Source: Clostridia bacterium
GTDB taxonomy: Bacteria > Bacillota > Clostridia > Oscillospirales > Acutalibacteraceae
Reading direction: 5' to 3'
Assembly: GCA_017537365.1 (NCBI GenBank)
Contig: JAFYKZ010000020.1
Coordinates: forward strand, 1-64,000
DNA: 64,000 nucleotides
Positions 1 to 8,843 of the stretch are shown piece by piece. The position numbers were made by a program, and so were the translations under genes. The notes below the pieces were generated by a model. It had not been told where the DNA came from. It did not search any database and worked only from the letters and a program-made list of their open reading frames with translations. Every line of letters begins with the position of its first letter. Position 1 is the first letter of the stretch.

Positions 1-172
1 GCTCTCCAATCGCGTCTGCTCCTTTTGCACCACCTGAAACAATAACAATATTATTTTCTTTTCGAACATTAGATAAACATATATCAATAAATTCTTTCGC
101 TTCGCTATAATTATTATAATCTCTGCAACCTGCAATAACAATTCGTTTAGTTGATAATTTTTTATTTTCCAT
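1..172 (-). CDS. SLOG/DUF2493-family protein, N-terminal part (runs off window)
   Basis: The reverse strand encodes a start followed by a Rossmann-like segment: an RIVIAGCRDY strand near residues 10-19 and a VIVSGGAKGADAIG loop near residues 42-56. This is the hallmark of the DUF2493/YspA branch of the SLOG superfamily, related to DprA and predicted to bind nucleotides or nucleotide-derived ligands. Only about 57 residues are present because the gene leaves the window at base 1. The ATG at 172 is preceded by a GAGGT ribosome binding site. The gene follows directly after the terminator hairpin of a structured RNA, so read-through of that terminator may control it. Such genes are common in phages and mobile elements. 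The molecular function is not known. Confidence 0.72.
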   Translation of the reverse strand, partial: MENKKLSTKRIVIAGCRDYNNYSEAKEFIDICLSNVRKENNIVIVSGGAKGADAIGE

Positions 173-184
173 AATGTACCTCAA

Positions 185-212
185 TAAAAAAGCACACCCC
201 GAGAGGTGTGCT
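185..212 (-). terminator. intrinsic terminator / attenuator before SLOG gene
   Basis: The 8-bp stem AGCACACC/GGUGUGCU (212-205 with 198-191) is followed by a run of U residues at 190-186 in the minus direction. The ribosome binding site of the SLOG gene lies only a few bases beyond, which is the geometry of transcription attenuation. Confidence 0.7.
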
Positions 213-330
213 GAAAAAGTGTTTCCCTCGGTCGTTGCTACACGAATTAACTCCACACGGGAAAAGAGGTAAACACCTTTTACTAAGGTAGTTTTCCCCC
301 ATGTAGAGTTATATTCAATTCGTGTAGCAC
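185..330 (-). ncRNA. structured leader RNA or small RNA with pseudoknot and terminator
   Basis: On the minus strand a promoter would start RNA at about 328-330. The first 13 bases (329-317) pair perfectly with 248-236. A second 13-bp helix joins 310-298 with 261-249; its two non-Watson-Crick positions are G-U pairs in minus-strand RNA but A-C mismatches in plus-strand RNA, which favours minus transcription. The apical loop (276-266) pairs at 10 of 11 positions with 229-219, downstream of the closing stem, giving a pseudoknot. A terminator follows at 212-185. I do not recognise a known riboswitch or 6S/SRP/tmRNA signature. It could be an independent small RNA or an attenuation leader of the SLOG gene. 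Confidence 0.6.
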
Positions 331-334
331 AATT

Positions 335-363
335 ATATTACCATACAAATATTGAAATTGCAA
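335..363 (-). promoter_or_regulatory. sigma-A-type promoter of the structured RNA
   Basis: On the minus strand TTGCAA (363-358), a 17-base spacer and TAATAT (340-335) preceded by an extended TGG. The predicted start falls at the first base pairs of the RNA's closing stem. Confidence 0.5.
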
Positions 364-414
364 GAAAAACGACTTAAAAAAGCGGTTATAACTATTTGTT
401 TAGCTGAAAATATT

Positions 415-445
415 ATATTGTCGCTCATGCCGCGACGGGCACGCC
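415..445. repeat. dispersed short palindromic repeat, copy 1 of 3
   Basis: A ~30-bp intergenic sequence (ATTGTCGCTCATGCCGCGAC followed by GGGCACGCC) recurs at 28192-28222 and 41171-41199 with one to three changes. Its core TGCC-N6-GGCA can form a hairpin. All three copies lie between genes and next to terminators. Confidence 0.7.
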
Positions 446-480
446 AGTTCTCTTAATAGCAAAAAAGGCGTGAAAACGAA

Positions 481-511
481 ATATCCACTAGCTAGGCTAG
501 TGGATATTTTT
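481..511. terminator. terminator downstream of yebC
   Basis: A 10-bp inverted repeat ATATCCACTA/TAGTGGATAT with a 7-base loop, followed by T runs on both sides (stronger on plus). It sits 22 bases past the yebC stop codon. Confidence 0.65.
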
Positions 512-533
512 AGGTTTATTCGATATTTTTTAA

Positions 534-1268
534 TTATTCCTCATCAGGCATTTCCCAGTTATGCCAAACTGCCTGAACATCATCGTTTTCTTCAAGCATA
601 TCAATAAGCTTTTCCATCTTAGTAATGGCTTCCTCATCGGTCAAAGAGGTCATAGTCTGAGGTATATATGCCACCTCTGCGGAAAGGAAGCTGTAACCTG
701 CTGTTTCAAGAGCATCACGAACAGCACCCAAATCGTTTGGACCGGTTAAAATCTCGAAAACATCACCATTGAAGCTGAAATCCTCTGCACCTGCTTCAAG
801 AGCGGCTTCCATAACAGTATCCTCGTCTAAGCCTTCGCCTTCGATTACGATAACACCCTTGCGGTCGAACATAAACATAACCGAGCCTGACTGACCTAAA
901 TTACCGCCGCATTTATCGAAATAATGGCGCATTTCACCTGCGGTTCTATTGCGGTTATCGGATAAGGTTTCAACAACAACTGCAACTCCCGAAGGACCGT
1001 AACCCTCGTAGATTAACTCCTCGTAGTTATTAGCCTCGCCGTCTCCTGCGGCTTTTTTAATGATTCTTTCGATATTTTCGTTTGGAACATTGGCAGCCTT
1101 TGCCTTTGCGATAGCATCTTTAAGCTTGCTGTTCTCATTGGGGTTTGCACCGCCGGTTTTAACTATAACAGCAATTTCTCTGCCTATTTTGGTGAAAATC
1201 TTTGCTTTTGCGGCATCGGTTTTCTCTTTTTTCTTTTTTATATTGTTCCATTTGGAATGTCCTGACAT
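534..1268 (-). CDS. yebC: YebC/PmpR-family protein
   Basis: The 244-residue product begins MSGHSKWNNIKKKK, the classic YebC start, and has the usual family length and three-domain layout, including the central GYGPSGVAVVVE and LSDNRNRTAGEMRH motifs. Family members were first described as DNA-binding regulators; more recent work on YebC proteins links them to relief of ribosome stalling at proline-rich stretches. Which role applies here cannot be told from sequence. The ATG has an AAAGGAT site upstream. It lies downstream of dusB on the same strand with 37 bases between them, so the two are probably co-transcribed, and a terminator follows. Nothing unusual is seen in the protein. Confidence 0.95.
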   Translation of the reverse strand: MSGHSKWNNIKKKKEKTDAAKAKIFTKIGREIAVIVKTGGANPNENSKLKDAIAKAKAANVPNENIERIIKKAAGDGEANNYEELIYEGYGPSGVAVVVETLSDNRNRTAGEMRHYFDKCGGNLGQSGSVMFMFDRKGVIVIEGEGLDEDTVMEAALEAGAEDFSFNGDVFEILTGPNDLGAVRDALETAGYSFLSAEVAYIPQTMTSLTDEEAITKMEKLIDMLEENDDVQAVWHNWEMPDEE

Positions 1269-1305
1269 AATTTCATATCCTTTCAGTATCTTACAAAACT
1301 AAATT

Positions 1306-2277
1306 TTACCACAAATTACGGTTTTGTTCAAGTGCTTTTTCGCAAATAAGCTCGATATCCTTTAAAGAGGAGATTTCTCCGCATTGTCTTCTTAACGCTG
1401 CCGCGCCTTTTAGACCTTGCATATACCAAGCGGTATGCTTTCTCGATTCTAAAATTGCTATATGAGGGTCTTTATATTTTTGCATTAGCTCTACTTGTTC
1501 CATTAAAGCTTTAAATTTTTGCTCTAAGGTGGGTGGGTTATAGCTTTCACCCTTTAAAAATGCATTTATTTCGGCAAAAATAAAGGGATTTCCCTCGGCT
1601 GCACGCCCCACCATAATGAAATCGCATTCGGTTTTTTCATACATATTTTTAGCCGACTCGCCGTCTTTAACATCACCGTTTGCAATAACAGGGATTTTAA
1701 CCGCTTTTTTAACTTTTTTTATAATATCCAAATCAACAGGGGGAGCATACATCTGCATTCTGGTTCTTCCGTGAACAGTAATTGCGAAAGCGCCTGCGTT
1801 TTCACAGATTTTGGCAAGTTCCACCGCATTTTTACTGTTTTCATCCCAACCGGCTCGCATTTTAACTGTTACGGGAATATCAACTGCATTTACAACAGCT
1901 TTAACTATTTCGCCCGCAAGCTTAGGGGTTTTCATTAAAGCGCTTCCGCCACCGTTTCCTGCAACCTTAGGGGCAGGGCAACCCATATTAATATCAATAA
2001 AATCGGGTTTGAATTCGAGCGCGGTTTTGGCGGCTTCTGCCATGGTTTCGGGTTCTCTGCCAAATATCTGCGAGGCTATCGGTCGCTCGTTCTCACCAAA
2101 GGAAAGAAGCTTCTTGGATTTTTTATCTCCGAGGGATATTCCTTTAGAGCTTGTAAGCTCACCAACGCAAAAAGCGGCACCGTTTTTTATGCAGATTTCT
2201 CGCATAGCTCTATCTGCCACACCCGCCATAGGCGCTAATGCCGCAAAACCATTTATTTCAACATTTCCTATCCTCAT
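1306..2277 (-). CDS. dusB: tRNA-dihydrouridine synthase (DusB type)
   Basis: A flavin-dependent enzyme that reduces uridine to dihydrouridine in tRNA D-loops. The 323-residue protein starts with the family strand IEINGFAALAPMAGV-like segment, carries the catalytic-cysteine motif MGCPAPKV near residue 100, the HGRTR motif near 168, and the phosphate-binding ANGDV and GRAAEGNP loops of the TIM barrel. The C-terminal helical tRNA-binding domain is complete. The GCPAxKV-GGGSALM stretch fits DusB rather than DusA or DusC. AAGGTG precedes the ATG at a normal distance. It is the first gene of a probable two-gene unit with yebC. Confidence 0.93.
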   Translation of the reverse strand: MRIGNVEINGFAALAPMAGVADRAMREICIKNGAAFCVGELTSSKGISLGDKKSKKLLSFGENERPIASQIFGREPETMAEAAKTALEFKPDFIDINMGCPAPKVAGNGGGSALMKTPKLAGEIVKAVVNAVDIPVTVKMRAGWDENSKNAVELAKICENAGAFAITVHGRTRMQMYAPPVDLDIIKKVKKAVKIPVIANGDVKDGESAKNMYEKTECDFIMVGRAAEGNPFIFAEINAFLKGESYNPPTLEQKFKALMEQVELMQKYKDPHIAILESRKHTAWYMQGLKGAAALRRQCGEISSLKDIELICEKALEQNRNLW

Positions 2278-2454
2278 AAAACACCTTAATTGTTTGTTTT
2301 AAAACAACATTATCACATCTTTCAAAATAAGTCAATAGAACCTAAATTTTAAATATCTATTAACATTGTAAAAAAATTAAAAATATTGATGACATATTGG
2401 TAAAAATATGTTATACTATTATAGATTATAATATAAGTATAAGGGGTTGGGATT

Positions 2455-4980
2455 TTGAAGCTTCTGGCGATTGACGGTAACAGCATTATAAACCGCGCTT
2501 TTTACGGTATTAAACTGCTTTCAACAAAGGACGGAGTTTATACAAATGCGGTTTATGGATTTATAAATATTTTAAACCGTCTCATAGAAAACGAGAGTCC
2601 TGACGGTGTTGCAGTTGCCTTCGACCTTAAAGCTCCAACCTTCCGCCATAAAGAATATGAGCTATATAAAGTGGGCAGAAAGGGTATGCCTGAGGAACTT
2701 CATTCCCAAATGCCGATTTTAAAGGAATGGCTTTCGCTTGCAGGATACACCTGTGTTGAATGTGAGGGCTTTGAGGCGGACGATATTTTAGGAACTTTGG
2801 CTTCGGTTTGCGAGAATAACGGTGATGAATGTGTTATCTCAACCGGCGACCGTGATAGCTTGCAGTTAATCTCGGATAAAACCCGCGTGCTTCTTGCTGC
2901 CACCAAAATGGGCAGACCGGAAATTATAAATTATGATAAAGAGGCTTTATTTGAAAAATATGGTCTTACCCCTTGCGAAATGATAGAGCTTAAAGCACTT
3001 ATGGGGGATAGCTCAGATAATATCCCCGGTGTTGCAGGGGTTGGCGAGAAAACCGCAACCGATTTGATTACCCGTTTTCATACGATAGATTATATTTACG
3101 AAAATATTGATGAACTTGATATTAAAGCAGGAGTTAAAGCAAAGCTTGTTGCGGATAAAGATAATGCATTTTTAAGCCGAAGGCTCGGAACTATTTGCAA
3201 AACCGCTCCGATTGATACTAATATTGAAAGTTATAAAATAAAAGAAAAAAATATTGCTGAGCTTACCCGTCTTATGACTCGTTTGGAATTTTTTAAGCTT
3301 ATGGAAAAGATGGGAATAGAAGCTTCTAACACACAACTTTCTATGCTTGAAGAAAGTGATAAAAAAGAAATAACCGTTTCAGAAAAGGTTATGCCAAAAA
3401 GCAATGCCGATATTTTTATAGAAAATGATAATATTGCGGTGGTTTCACAAGATACAGTGGCTTATTGCAATGAGGCTCAGTTAATAGAAATTCTTAAAAA
3501 TGAAAAAATCGCAAAAAGGGTTCACGATTATAAAAATCTTTCTAAAAAATATGCGGATATAGAAAATATTGTTTTCGATTCTCAGCTTGCGGGATATTTA
3601 TGCAATCCCTCATCTTCTGATTATTCGCCCTCTCGTTTAGCTCAGGAATATTCGGCTATAATGCCTGAGTTTAAGGGCGAAGCAGATGAGTTTTTAAAAT
3701 CGGCTTGTCTTTTCTCAGATACCTGCGATAAACTTGAAACCGAGCTTCAAAAAACTGCTCAGTCAGAGCTTTTAAGAAATATAGAAATTCCTCTGGCTCG
3801 CGTGTTAGCCGATATGGAAATCAAAGGCTTTTTGGTTGATAAGGAAGGTCTTGAAAAATTATCGCTAGAATTGGGCGATAGAATATCGGTTTTGGAAAAT
3901 GAGGTTTACTCTCTTGTTGGATATAATTTCAACCTTAATTCTCCAAAGCAACTAGGTGAGGCGCTATTTGAAAAATTAGGGCTTCCTGCCAAAAAGAAAA
4001 CCAAAAGCGGATATAGCACCAATGCTGAGGTTTTAGAAAGTTTAGTCGATAAGCATCCTGTTATAAATATTATTTTGGAATACAGGAAATTATCTAAATT
4101 AAAATCAACCTATGCGGATGGTTTGGTTTCCTGCATATCTTCTGACGGCAGAATTCATACAACCTTTAATCAAACCGAGGCAAGAACAGGCCGAATCAGT
4201 TCATTAGAGCCTAATCTTCAAAATATCCCTGTCAGGACTGACGAGGGCAAAAGGCTCAGAGAATATTTTATAGCGGATGAGGGCAAGGTTTTATGCGACG
4301 CCGATTATTCGCAAATTGAGCTTAGGGTTTTAGCCTCTATTGCGAATGATGAAAATATGATTTCGGCATTTGAAAACGGAATAGATATTCACACAGCAAC
4401 CGCTTCTCAGGTTTTCTCGATGCCGATTGATATGGTAACACCCATAATGAGAAGCAGGGCAAAGGCGGTTAATTTTGGTATAGTTTACGGTATTGGCGCC
4501 TTTTCCTTATCAAAGGATATTGGGGTAACAAGAGCTGAGGCGGATAATTATATTAAGAGTTATTTAGCAAGTTACAGCGGTGTTGCCGAATATATGGAAA
4601 ACACCATAAAAACCGCCAAGGCGGACGGATATGTTAAAACTTTATTCGGCAGAAGAAGATATTTACCCGAGCTTAATAATTCTAATGGTATGATAAGAAG
4701 CTTTGGCGAGCGTGTTGCTCGAAATGCTCCAATTCAGGGTACGGCGGCAGATATTATAAAAATTGCTATGATAAAGGTTTCAGAAAGACTTAAAAAAGAG
4801 CTTCCAACGGCTTCTCTTATTCTTCAAGTTCACGATGAACTTATAGTTGAATGTTTAGAAGCAGATAGCGAAAAAGCTTGCGATATTTTAAGAGAAGAAA
4901 TGGAAAATGCGGTGTCTATGGCGGTTAAGCTTACGGCGGACGCGAATGTTGGCAAAAACTGGCTCATAGCTAAGGGATAG
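2455..4980 (+). CDS. polA: DNA polymerase I
   Basis: An 841-residue polymerase for gap filling and primer removal. Order of domains: 5'-nuclease (about 1-290; DGNSIINRAFYG, EADDILG, STGDRDSLQL, GDSSDNIPGV), a degenerate 3'-exonuclease-like domain (about 300-470), then the family A polymerase with motif A DYSQIELR near 616, motif B RSRAKAVNFGIVYG and motif C QVHDELIVE near 793. The acidic residues that hold metal ions in proofreading exonucleases are not visible, so proofreading is probably absent, as in the Bacillus and Thermus enzymes. The start codon is TTG at 2455, chosen because AAGGGG lies just upstream and the conserved N-terminus starts there. It begins a plus-strand run and its stop is 3 bases before the next gene. 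Confidence 0.97.
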   Translation: MKLLAIDGNSIINRAFYGIKLLSTKDGVYTNAVYGFINILNRLIENESPDGVAVAFDLKAPTFRHKEYELYKVGRKGMPEELHSQMPILKEWLSLAGYTCVECEGFEADDILGTLASVCENNGDECVISTGDRDSLQLISDKTRVLLAATKMGRPEIINYDKEALFEKYGLTPCEMIELKALMGDSSDNIPGVAGVGEKTATDLITRFHTIDYIYENIDELDIKAGVKAKLVADKDNAFLSRRLGTICKTAPIDTNIESYKIKEKNIAELTRLMTRLEFFKLMEKMGIEASNTQLSMLEESDKKEITVSEKVMPKSNADIFIENDNIAVVSQDTVAYCNEAQLIEILKNEKIAKRVHDYKNLSKKYADIENIVFDSQLAGYLCNPSSSDYSPSRLAQEYSAIMPEFKGEADEFLKSACLFSDTCDKLETELQKTAQSELLRNIEIPLARVLADMEIKGFLVDKEGLEKLSLELGDRISVLENEVYSLVGYNFNLNSPKQLGEALFEKLGLPAKKKTKSGYSTNAEVLESLVDKHPVINIILEYRKLSKLKSTYADGLVSCISSDGRIHTTFNQTEARTGRISSLEPNLQNIPVRTDEGKRLREYFIADEGKVLCDADYSQIELRVLASIANDENMISAFENGIDIHTATASQVFSMPIDMVTPIMRSRAKAVNFGIVYGIGAFSLSKDIGVTRAEADNYIKSYLASYSGVAEYMENTIKTAKADGYVKTLFGRRRYLPELNNSNGMIRSFGERVARNAPIQGTAADIIKIAMIKVSERLKKELPTASLILQVHDELIVECLEADSEKACDILREEMENAVSMAVKLTADANVGKNWLIAKG

Positions 4981-4983
4981 TTT

Positions 4984-5826
4984 ATGAATATTTTATTTGT
5001 TTGCACGGGTAACACCTGCCGAAGTCCTATGGCAGAGGGTTATCTTGAATCAAAAAATATAGACGGTTTAAGTGTCAGAAGCCGAGGGCTTGCGGCAAAT
5101 GGTGAGGATATAAGCGAAAACTCAAAGGCGGTTTTGGCTGAAATCGGTATTGATATGACTGATTATATATCAGAGCCTTTAACCCAGTCTGATTTGCTTT
5201 GGGCAGATAAGATTTACTGTATGTCTTTATCCCATAAAACCGCTGTTTCGATGTTTGCCAGTAAAGATAAGGTTTTTGTTCTGGGAGACGGAATATCCGA
5301 CCCCTTTGGCAGCGATTTGGAAACCTACCGAAAATGCAGAGACGAAATTATAAATGCTATTGATTTGCTTATTGATGAAGGCGAGTTTGAGGAACTTTAT
5401 ATAACAAAAATCGAAAGAGAACATATTTCTCAAATAGCCAAACTTGAAAAAATATGCTTTGCTTCACCTTGGAGTGAGGAAGTGCTGTTAGATGCATATT
5501 CCAGAGGAACGAATTTTTTCGTTTGTGTTAAAGGCAAAAAAGTTTTGGGATATATTGGCATAAACTGCATTTTAGATGAGGGTTATATAACTAATATTGC
5601 GGTTTTTCCCGAATATAGAGGAAAAGGTATTGGAACCGCTCTTTTAAACCGCGTTTTTTCTGAGGCTTCCGATTTAAATCTTTCCTTTGTTTCCTTAGAG
5701 GTCAGAGAAAGTAATTTTTCGGCAATTTCGCTTTATGAGAAAAACGGCTTTAAAGAAGCGGGCCGCCGACCGAGATTTTATAGCGACCCTGAAGAAACCG
5801 CAATTATTATGACAAAAGAATTTTAA
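4984..5826 (+). CDS. fusion: YwlE-like protein arginine phosphatase + RimI acetyltransferase
   Basis: Two complete domains lie in one 280-residue reading frame. Residues 1-130 are a low-molecular-weight phosphatase: the P-loop CTGNTCRS holds Cys7 and Arg13, and SDPFGSD supplies the general acid. Thr11 at the fifth P-loop position is the residue that marks YwlE-type arginine phosphatases over tyrosine phosphatases. Residues 137-280 are a GNAT domain with RimI features: FASPWSEE, the acetyl-CoA loop EYRGKGIGTALL, and VRESNFSAISLYEKNGF. RimI acetylates the N-terminal alanine of ribosomal protein S18. The next gene is tsaD, the usual partner of rimI. No stop, frameshift or internal ribosome binding site was seen at the joint. 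Starts 3 bases after polA with AAGGGA upstream. Confidence 0.88.
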   Translation: MNILFVCTGNTCRSPMAEGYLESKNIDGLSVRSRGLAANGEDISENSKAVLAEIGIDMTDYISEPLTQSDLLWADKIYCMSLSHKTAVSMFASKDKVFVLGDGISDPFGSDLETYRKCRDEIINAIDLLIDEGEFEELYITKIEREHISQIAKLEKICFASPWSEEVLLDAYSRGTNFFVCVKGKKVLGYIGINCILDEGYITNIAVFPEYRGKGIGTALLNRVFSEASDLNLSFVSLEVRESNFSAISLYEKNGFKEAGRRPRFYSDPEETAIIMTKEF

Positions 5827-5845
5827 ACCTAGAGGTTTTTAAATA

Positions 5846-6850
5846 ATGATAATATTAAGTATTGAAAGCTCTTGCGACGAAACTTCGGTCGCGATAGTTA
5901 AAGAACGCGAGGTTCTTTCAAATATTGTTGCAACTCAGATTGCAGAACATAGAATTTATGGCGGTGTTGTTCCCGAAATAGCATCTCGCAGACATACCGA
6001 GGCAATTTCTGCCGTTTGCGATGAGGCTATAAAAACCGCAGGAATCACTTATGAGGATATTGATGCGATTGCGGTTACATTTGCACCGGGACTTATCGGT
6101 GCGCTTTTGGTTGGTGTTAACTTCGCAAAAGGATTGGCGCTAAGTCTAGGTGTTCCTCTTATTCCTGTTCACCATTTGCGCTCGCATATTGCGGCAAATT
6201 ATATAGACCATTTAGATTTAAAGCCGCCATTTTTATGTCTTTTAGTTTCGGGCGGAAATACGGTTATCGCAGAGGTTACCGATTATACATCCTTTAAAAT
6301 CATCGGTCAAACAACCGATGATGCGGCAGGCGAATGCTTTGATAAAACCGCAAGGTGTATGGGGCTTGAATATCCGGGCGGTGTTACTCTTGATAAAATT
6401 GCTACCAAATCGGATTTTGTAAAATATCCGCTTCCAACACCCAAAACCGTAGGTGAATATGATTTTAGTTTTTCAGGTCTTAAAACCGCGGTTATAAATT
6501 TAGTTCATAACAAGTCTCAAAAGGGCGAGGAAATTGATGTTCCTGTTCTTTCGGCAACGGTTAGAGAGCGAGTTTGCGATATACTAATTAAGAAAACTCT
6601 TAAAGCCGCTGAGGACTTGGGATATAAAAAAATAGTTTTAGCAGGCGGAGTTTCGGCTAACAGTGAGCTCAGAAGCCGAATGGAAAACGAATGCAAGGAA
6701 AATGGTTTAGAGTTATATTTTCCACCGCTTAAATATTGCGGTGATAATGCGGCAATGGTTGGAGTTCAGGGATATTATGAATATCTATCGGGTAATATTT
6801 CCGATAGCTCGCTTAATGCCTTGGCAACTCTTGATATTAATTACAGATAA
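5846..6850 (+). CDS. tsaD: tRNA N6-threonylcarbamoyladenosine transferase TsaD
   Basis: A 334-residue Kae1/Qri7-family enzyme that transfers the threonylcarbamoyl group to A37 of ANN-decoding tRNAs. Seen are the N-terminal IESSCDETS phosphate loop, the metal-binding HHLRSHIAAN motif near residue 110, LVSGGNT, the DDAAGECFDK segment and the ASNP-type C-terminal GGVSANSELR and CGDNAAMVG motifs. Family length is normal. It follows the phosphatase-RimI fusion by 19 bases with an AGAGG site, consistent with the widespread rimI-tsaD pairing. The partners tsaB and tsaE are not in this window. Confidence 0.96.
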   Translation: MIILSIESSCDETSVAIVKEREVLSNIVATQIAEHRIYGGVVPEIASRRHTEAISAVCDEAIKTAGITYEDIDAIAVTFAPGLIGALLVGVNFAKGLALSLGVPLIPVHHLRSHIAANYIDHLDLKPPFLCLLVSGGNTVIAEVTDYTSFKIIGQTTDDAAGECFDKTARCMGLEYPGGVTLDKIATKSDFVKYPLPTPKTVGEYDFSFSGLKTAVINLVHNKSQKGEEIDVPVLSATVRERVCDILIKKTLKAAEDLGYKKIVLAGGVSANSELRSRMENECKENGLELYFPPLKYCGDNAAMVGVQGYYEYLSGNISDSSLNALATLDINYR

Positions 6851-6885
6851 AAATTTTGATAAGTTAAAGATTAGAGGTTAATTTT

Positions 6886-7788
6886 ATGGCTAATGAAAAA
6901 CTTTTGCTTATTGTTAATCCTTGCTCAGGCAGAGCAAAAATGAGACCGCAGCTTTTAAAGGTTATCGAGATTTTCTCAAATGCGGGATATATTGTAACGG
7001 TTTATCCAACCAAGCATCAGGGCGATGCAACCGAGTTGGTTTCAAAGCTTTCCAAGCATGCTTATGATGTTATAGTGGCTTGCGGAGGAGACGGTACTTT
7101 AAACGAGGTTATAACCGGACTTATGGAGTCTAAAACCGAATGCAGATTGGGTTATATCCCATCGGGTACTTTGAACGAATGGTCAACAGGACTTGGAATT
7201 TCAAAAATAATACCCGATGCGGCTAAGGATATCGCGGAAGGAACTGTTGCTCCGCTTGACATTGGAAAATTCGGTCATAAATATTTTTCATATACCGCTT
7301 CCTTTGGCGCGTTTACCTCGGCTTCATATTCAACCGCTCAGGAATTTAAAAATGTTTTAGGTCAGGCGGCTTATGTATTAGAGGGAATTAAAAGTGTTGG
7401 TCAGATAAAACCGATTCATATGAAAATTACTGCTGATGACCGTGAAATTGAGGGAGACTTTTTGTTTGGTGCAATATCAAATTCAATGTCGGTTGGTGGT
7501 ATTGTTAAGTATGACGATTCAACCGTTGCATTAAATGACGGTTATTTTGAAATGTTTTTAATTAGAAATTTTGATAATGTTTTGAAACTTCCGCCTTTGG
7601 CAGAGGGTATTTTAAGAAAAGACCTCGACCGCGAGGGAATGGAATTTTTGCACGCAAGACGGATAACAATAAAAACAGACCAGCCCGTTTCCTGGACCTT
7701 GGATGGTGAATTTGCCGAGAGTAGCGGTAAACTTAAAATTTCAAATATTCATAACGCGATTAATTTTATACTTCCAAATAAAAAGTAA
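6886..7788 (+). CDS. diacylglycerol kinase-family lipid kinase
   Basis: A 300-residue protein of the DagK/YegS/BmrU family. It begins with the strand LLLIVNPCSGR, has the nucleotide-binding GGDGTLNEV motif near residue 68 and a PSGTLNEW loop in place of the more usual PxGTxND, and ends with the beta-rich C-terminal domain including SWTLDGEFAES. Members phosphorylate diacylglycerol or related lipids at the membrane to recycle it into phospholipid; the exact substrate is not visible. It lies 35 bases after tsaD and 18 before mreB, so it is likely part of the same transcript. Functional class is sure, substrate is not. Confidence 0.88.
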   Translation: MANEKLLLIVNPCSGRAKMRPQLLKVIEIFSNAGYIVTVYPTKHQGDATELVSKLSKHAYDVIVACGGDGTLNEVITGLMESKTECRLGYIPSGTLNEWSTGLGISKIIPDAAKDIAEGTVAPLDIGKFGHKYFSYTASFGAFTSASYSTAQEFKNVLGQAAYVLEGIKSVGQIKPIHMKITADDREIEGDFLFGAISNSMSVGGIVKYDDSTVALNDGYFEMFLIRNFDNVLKLPPLAEGILRKDLDREGMEFLHARRITIKTDQPVSWTLDGEFAESSGKLKISNIHNAINFILPNKK

Positions 7789-7806
7789 AATAGAAAGAGG
7801 AAAAAT

Positions 7807-8826
7807 ATGTTTACAAGAGATATTGGTGTTGACTTAGGCACTGCGAATACCTTGGTTTGTTTAAAGGGAAAAGGAATAATAATGAGAGAGCCATCGGTTG
7901 TGGCTTATGATATAAGAAACGATGCTGTTCGTGCGGTTGGTCGCGAGGCTAAGGAAATGATAGGAAGAACTCCGGGTTCAATAGTTGCAGTTCGTCCTTT
8001 GAAAGACGGTGTTATTGCCGACTTTGATGTTACTGCCGCTATGCTTAAAAGATTTATAAATCAGTCGCTCAGAGGCTCTTTGTTTTCAAGAGTTCGTATG
8101 GTTATTTGTATTCCCGCAGGTATCACAGAGGTTGAAAGCCATGCGGTTTATGATGCCGCTAAGCAGGCAGGCGCGGCTGATGTTGATTTGATAGAAGAAC
8201 CAATGGCGGCGGCTGTTGGCGCAGGGCTTCCTGTCTGGGATGCTTCGGGCAGTATGATTGTTGATATCGGAGGCGGTACCAGTGAGGTTGCAGTTATTTC
8301 GCTTGGTGATATAGTAACCGCGCAGTCGATAAGAATTGCGGGCGATGACCTTGATGAAGCTATTATTAACTATGTTAGAAGAAAATATAATCTTTTAATC
8401 GGTGAACGCACCGCCGAGCAGATTAAAATAGAAATCGGCTCTGCAAAGCCTTATGAAAATGAAACAAGCATTGAAATTAAAGGTAGAAATCAGGTTGACG
8501 GTTTGCCAAAGAATATAACCTTAACCTCGGAAGAGGTTAGAGATGCATTTGCCGACCCGATTTCGCAAATAATAGATACAATCCGTTTGACCCTTGAAAA
8601 AACCCCTCCTGAATTGGCGGCGGATATTATTGACAGGGGAATAACTATGACAGGCGGCGGCGCGCTTTTAAGAGGTTTAGCTGAGCTTATCGCAGAAGAA
8701 ACCGGAATACCTGTAACCGTTGCGGCAAATCCGCTTGATTGTGTTGTTTTGGGAACTGCAAAGCGTCTTGAAGGCGATGCAGGCTTTGCAAATTATGTAT
8801 TCCGCAGAGGAAAGCGTTTCAGATAA
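7807..8826 (+). CDS. mreB: rod-shape actin homologue MreB
   Basis: A 339-residue bacterial actin. Phosphate-1 motif [13 protein letters not shown] lies at the N-terminus, phosphate-2 [15 protein letters not shown] near 155, and the adenosine loop [11 protein letters not shown] near 280. MreB filaments under the membrane direct the elongation machinery of the cell wall. The order mreB-mreC-mreD-mrdA that follows is the classic elongasome operon and indicates a rod-shaped cell. The ATG has AAAGAGG upstream. Mbl and MreBH paralogues cannot be separated from MreB with certainty by sequence alone, but the operon position supports mreB. Confidence 0.96.
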   Translation: MFTRDIGVDLGTANTLVCLKGKGIIMREPSVVAYDIRNDAVRAVGREAKEMIGRTPGSIVAVRPLKDGVIADFDVTAAMLKRFINQSLRGSLFSRVRMVICIPAGITEVESHAVYDAAKQAGAADVDLIEEPMAAAVGAGLPVWDASGSMIVDIGGGTSEVAVISLGDIVTAQSIRIAGDDLDEAIINYVRRKYNLLIGERTAEQIKIEIGSAKPYENETSIEIKGRNQVDGLPKNITLTSEEVRDAFADPISQIIDTIRLTLEKTPPELAADIIDRGITMTGGGALLRGLAELIAEETGIPVTVAANPLDCVVLGTAKRLEGDAGFANYVFRRGKRFR

Positions 8827-8843
8827 CATCTAGGAGGATAAAA

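Noticed and set aside
185-330. 6S, SRP, tmRNA or RNase P RNA at the left edge
   Set aside because: The conserved motifs of those RNAs (for example the SRP GGAA/loop region or P RNA core) are absent; kept as an unknown structured RNA.
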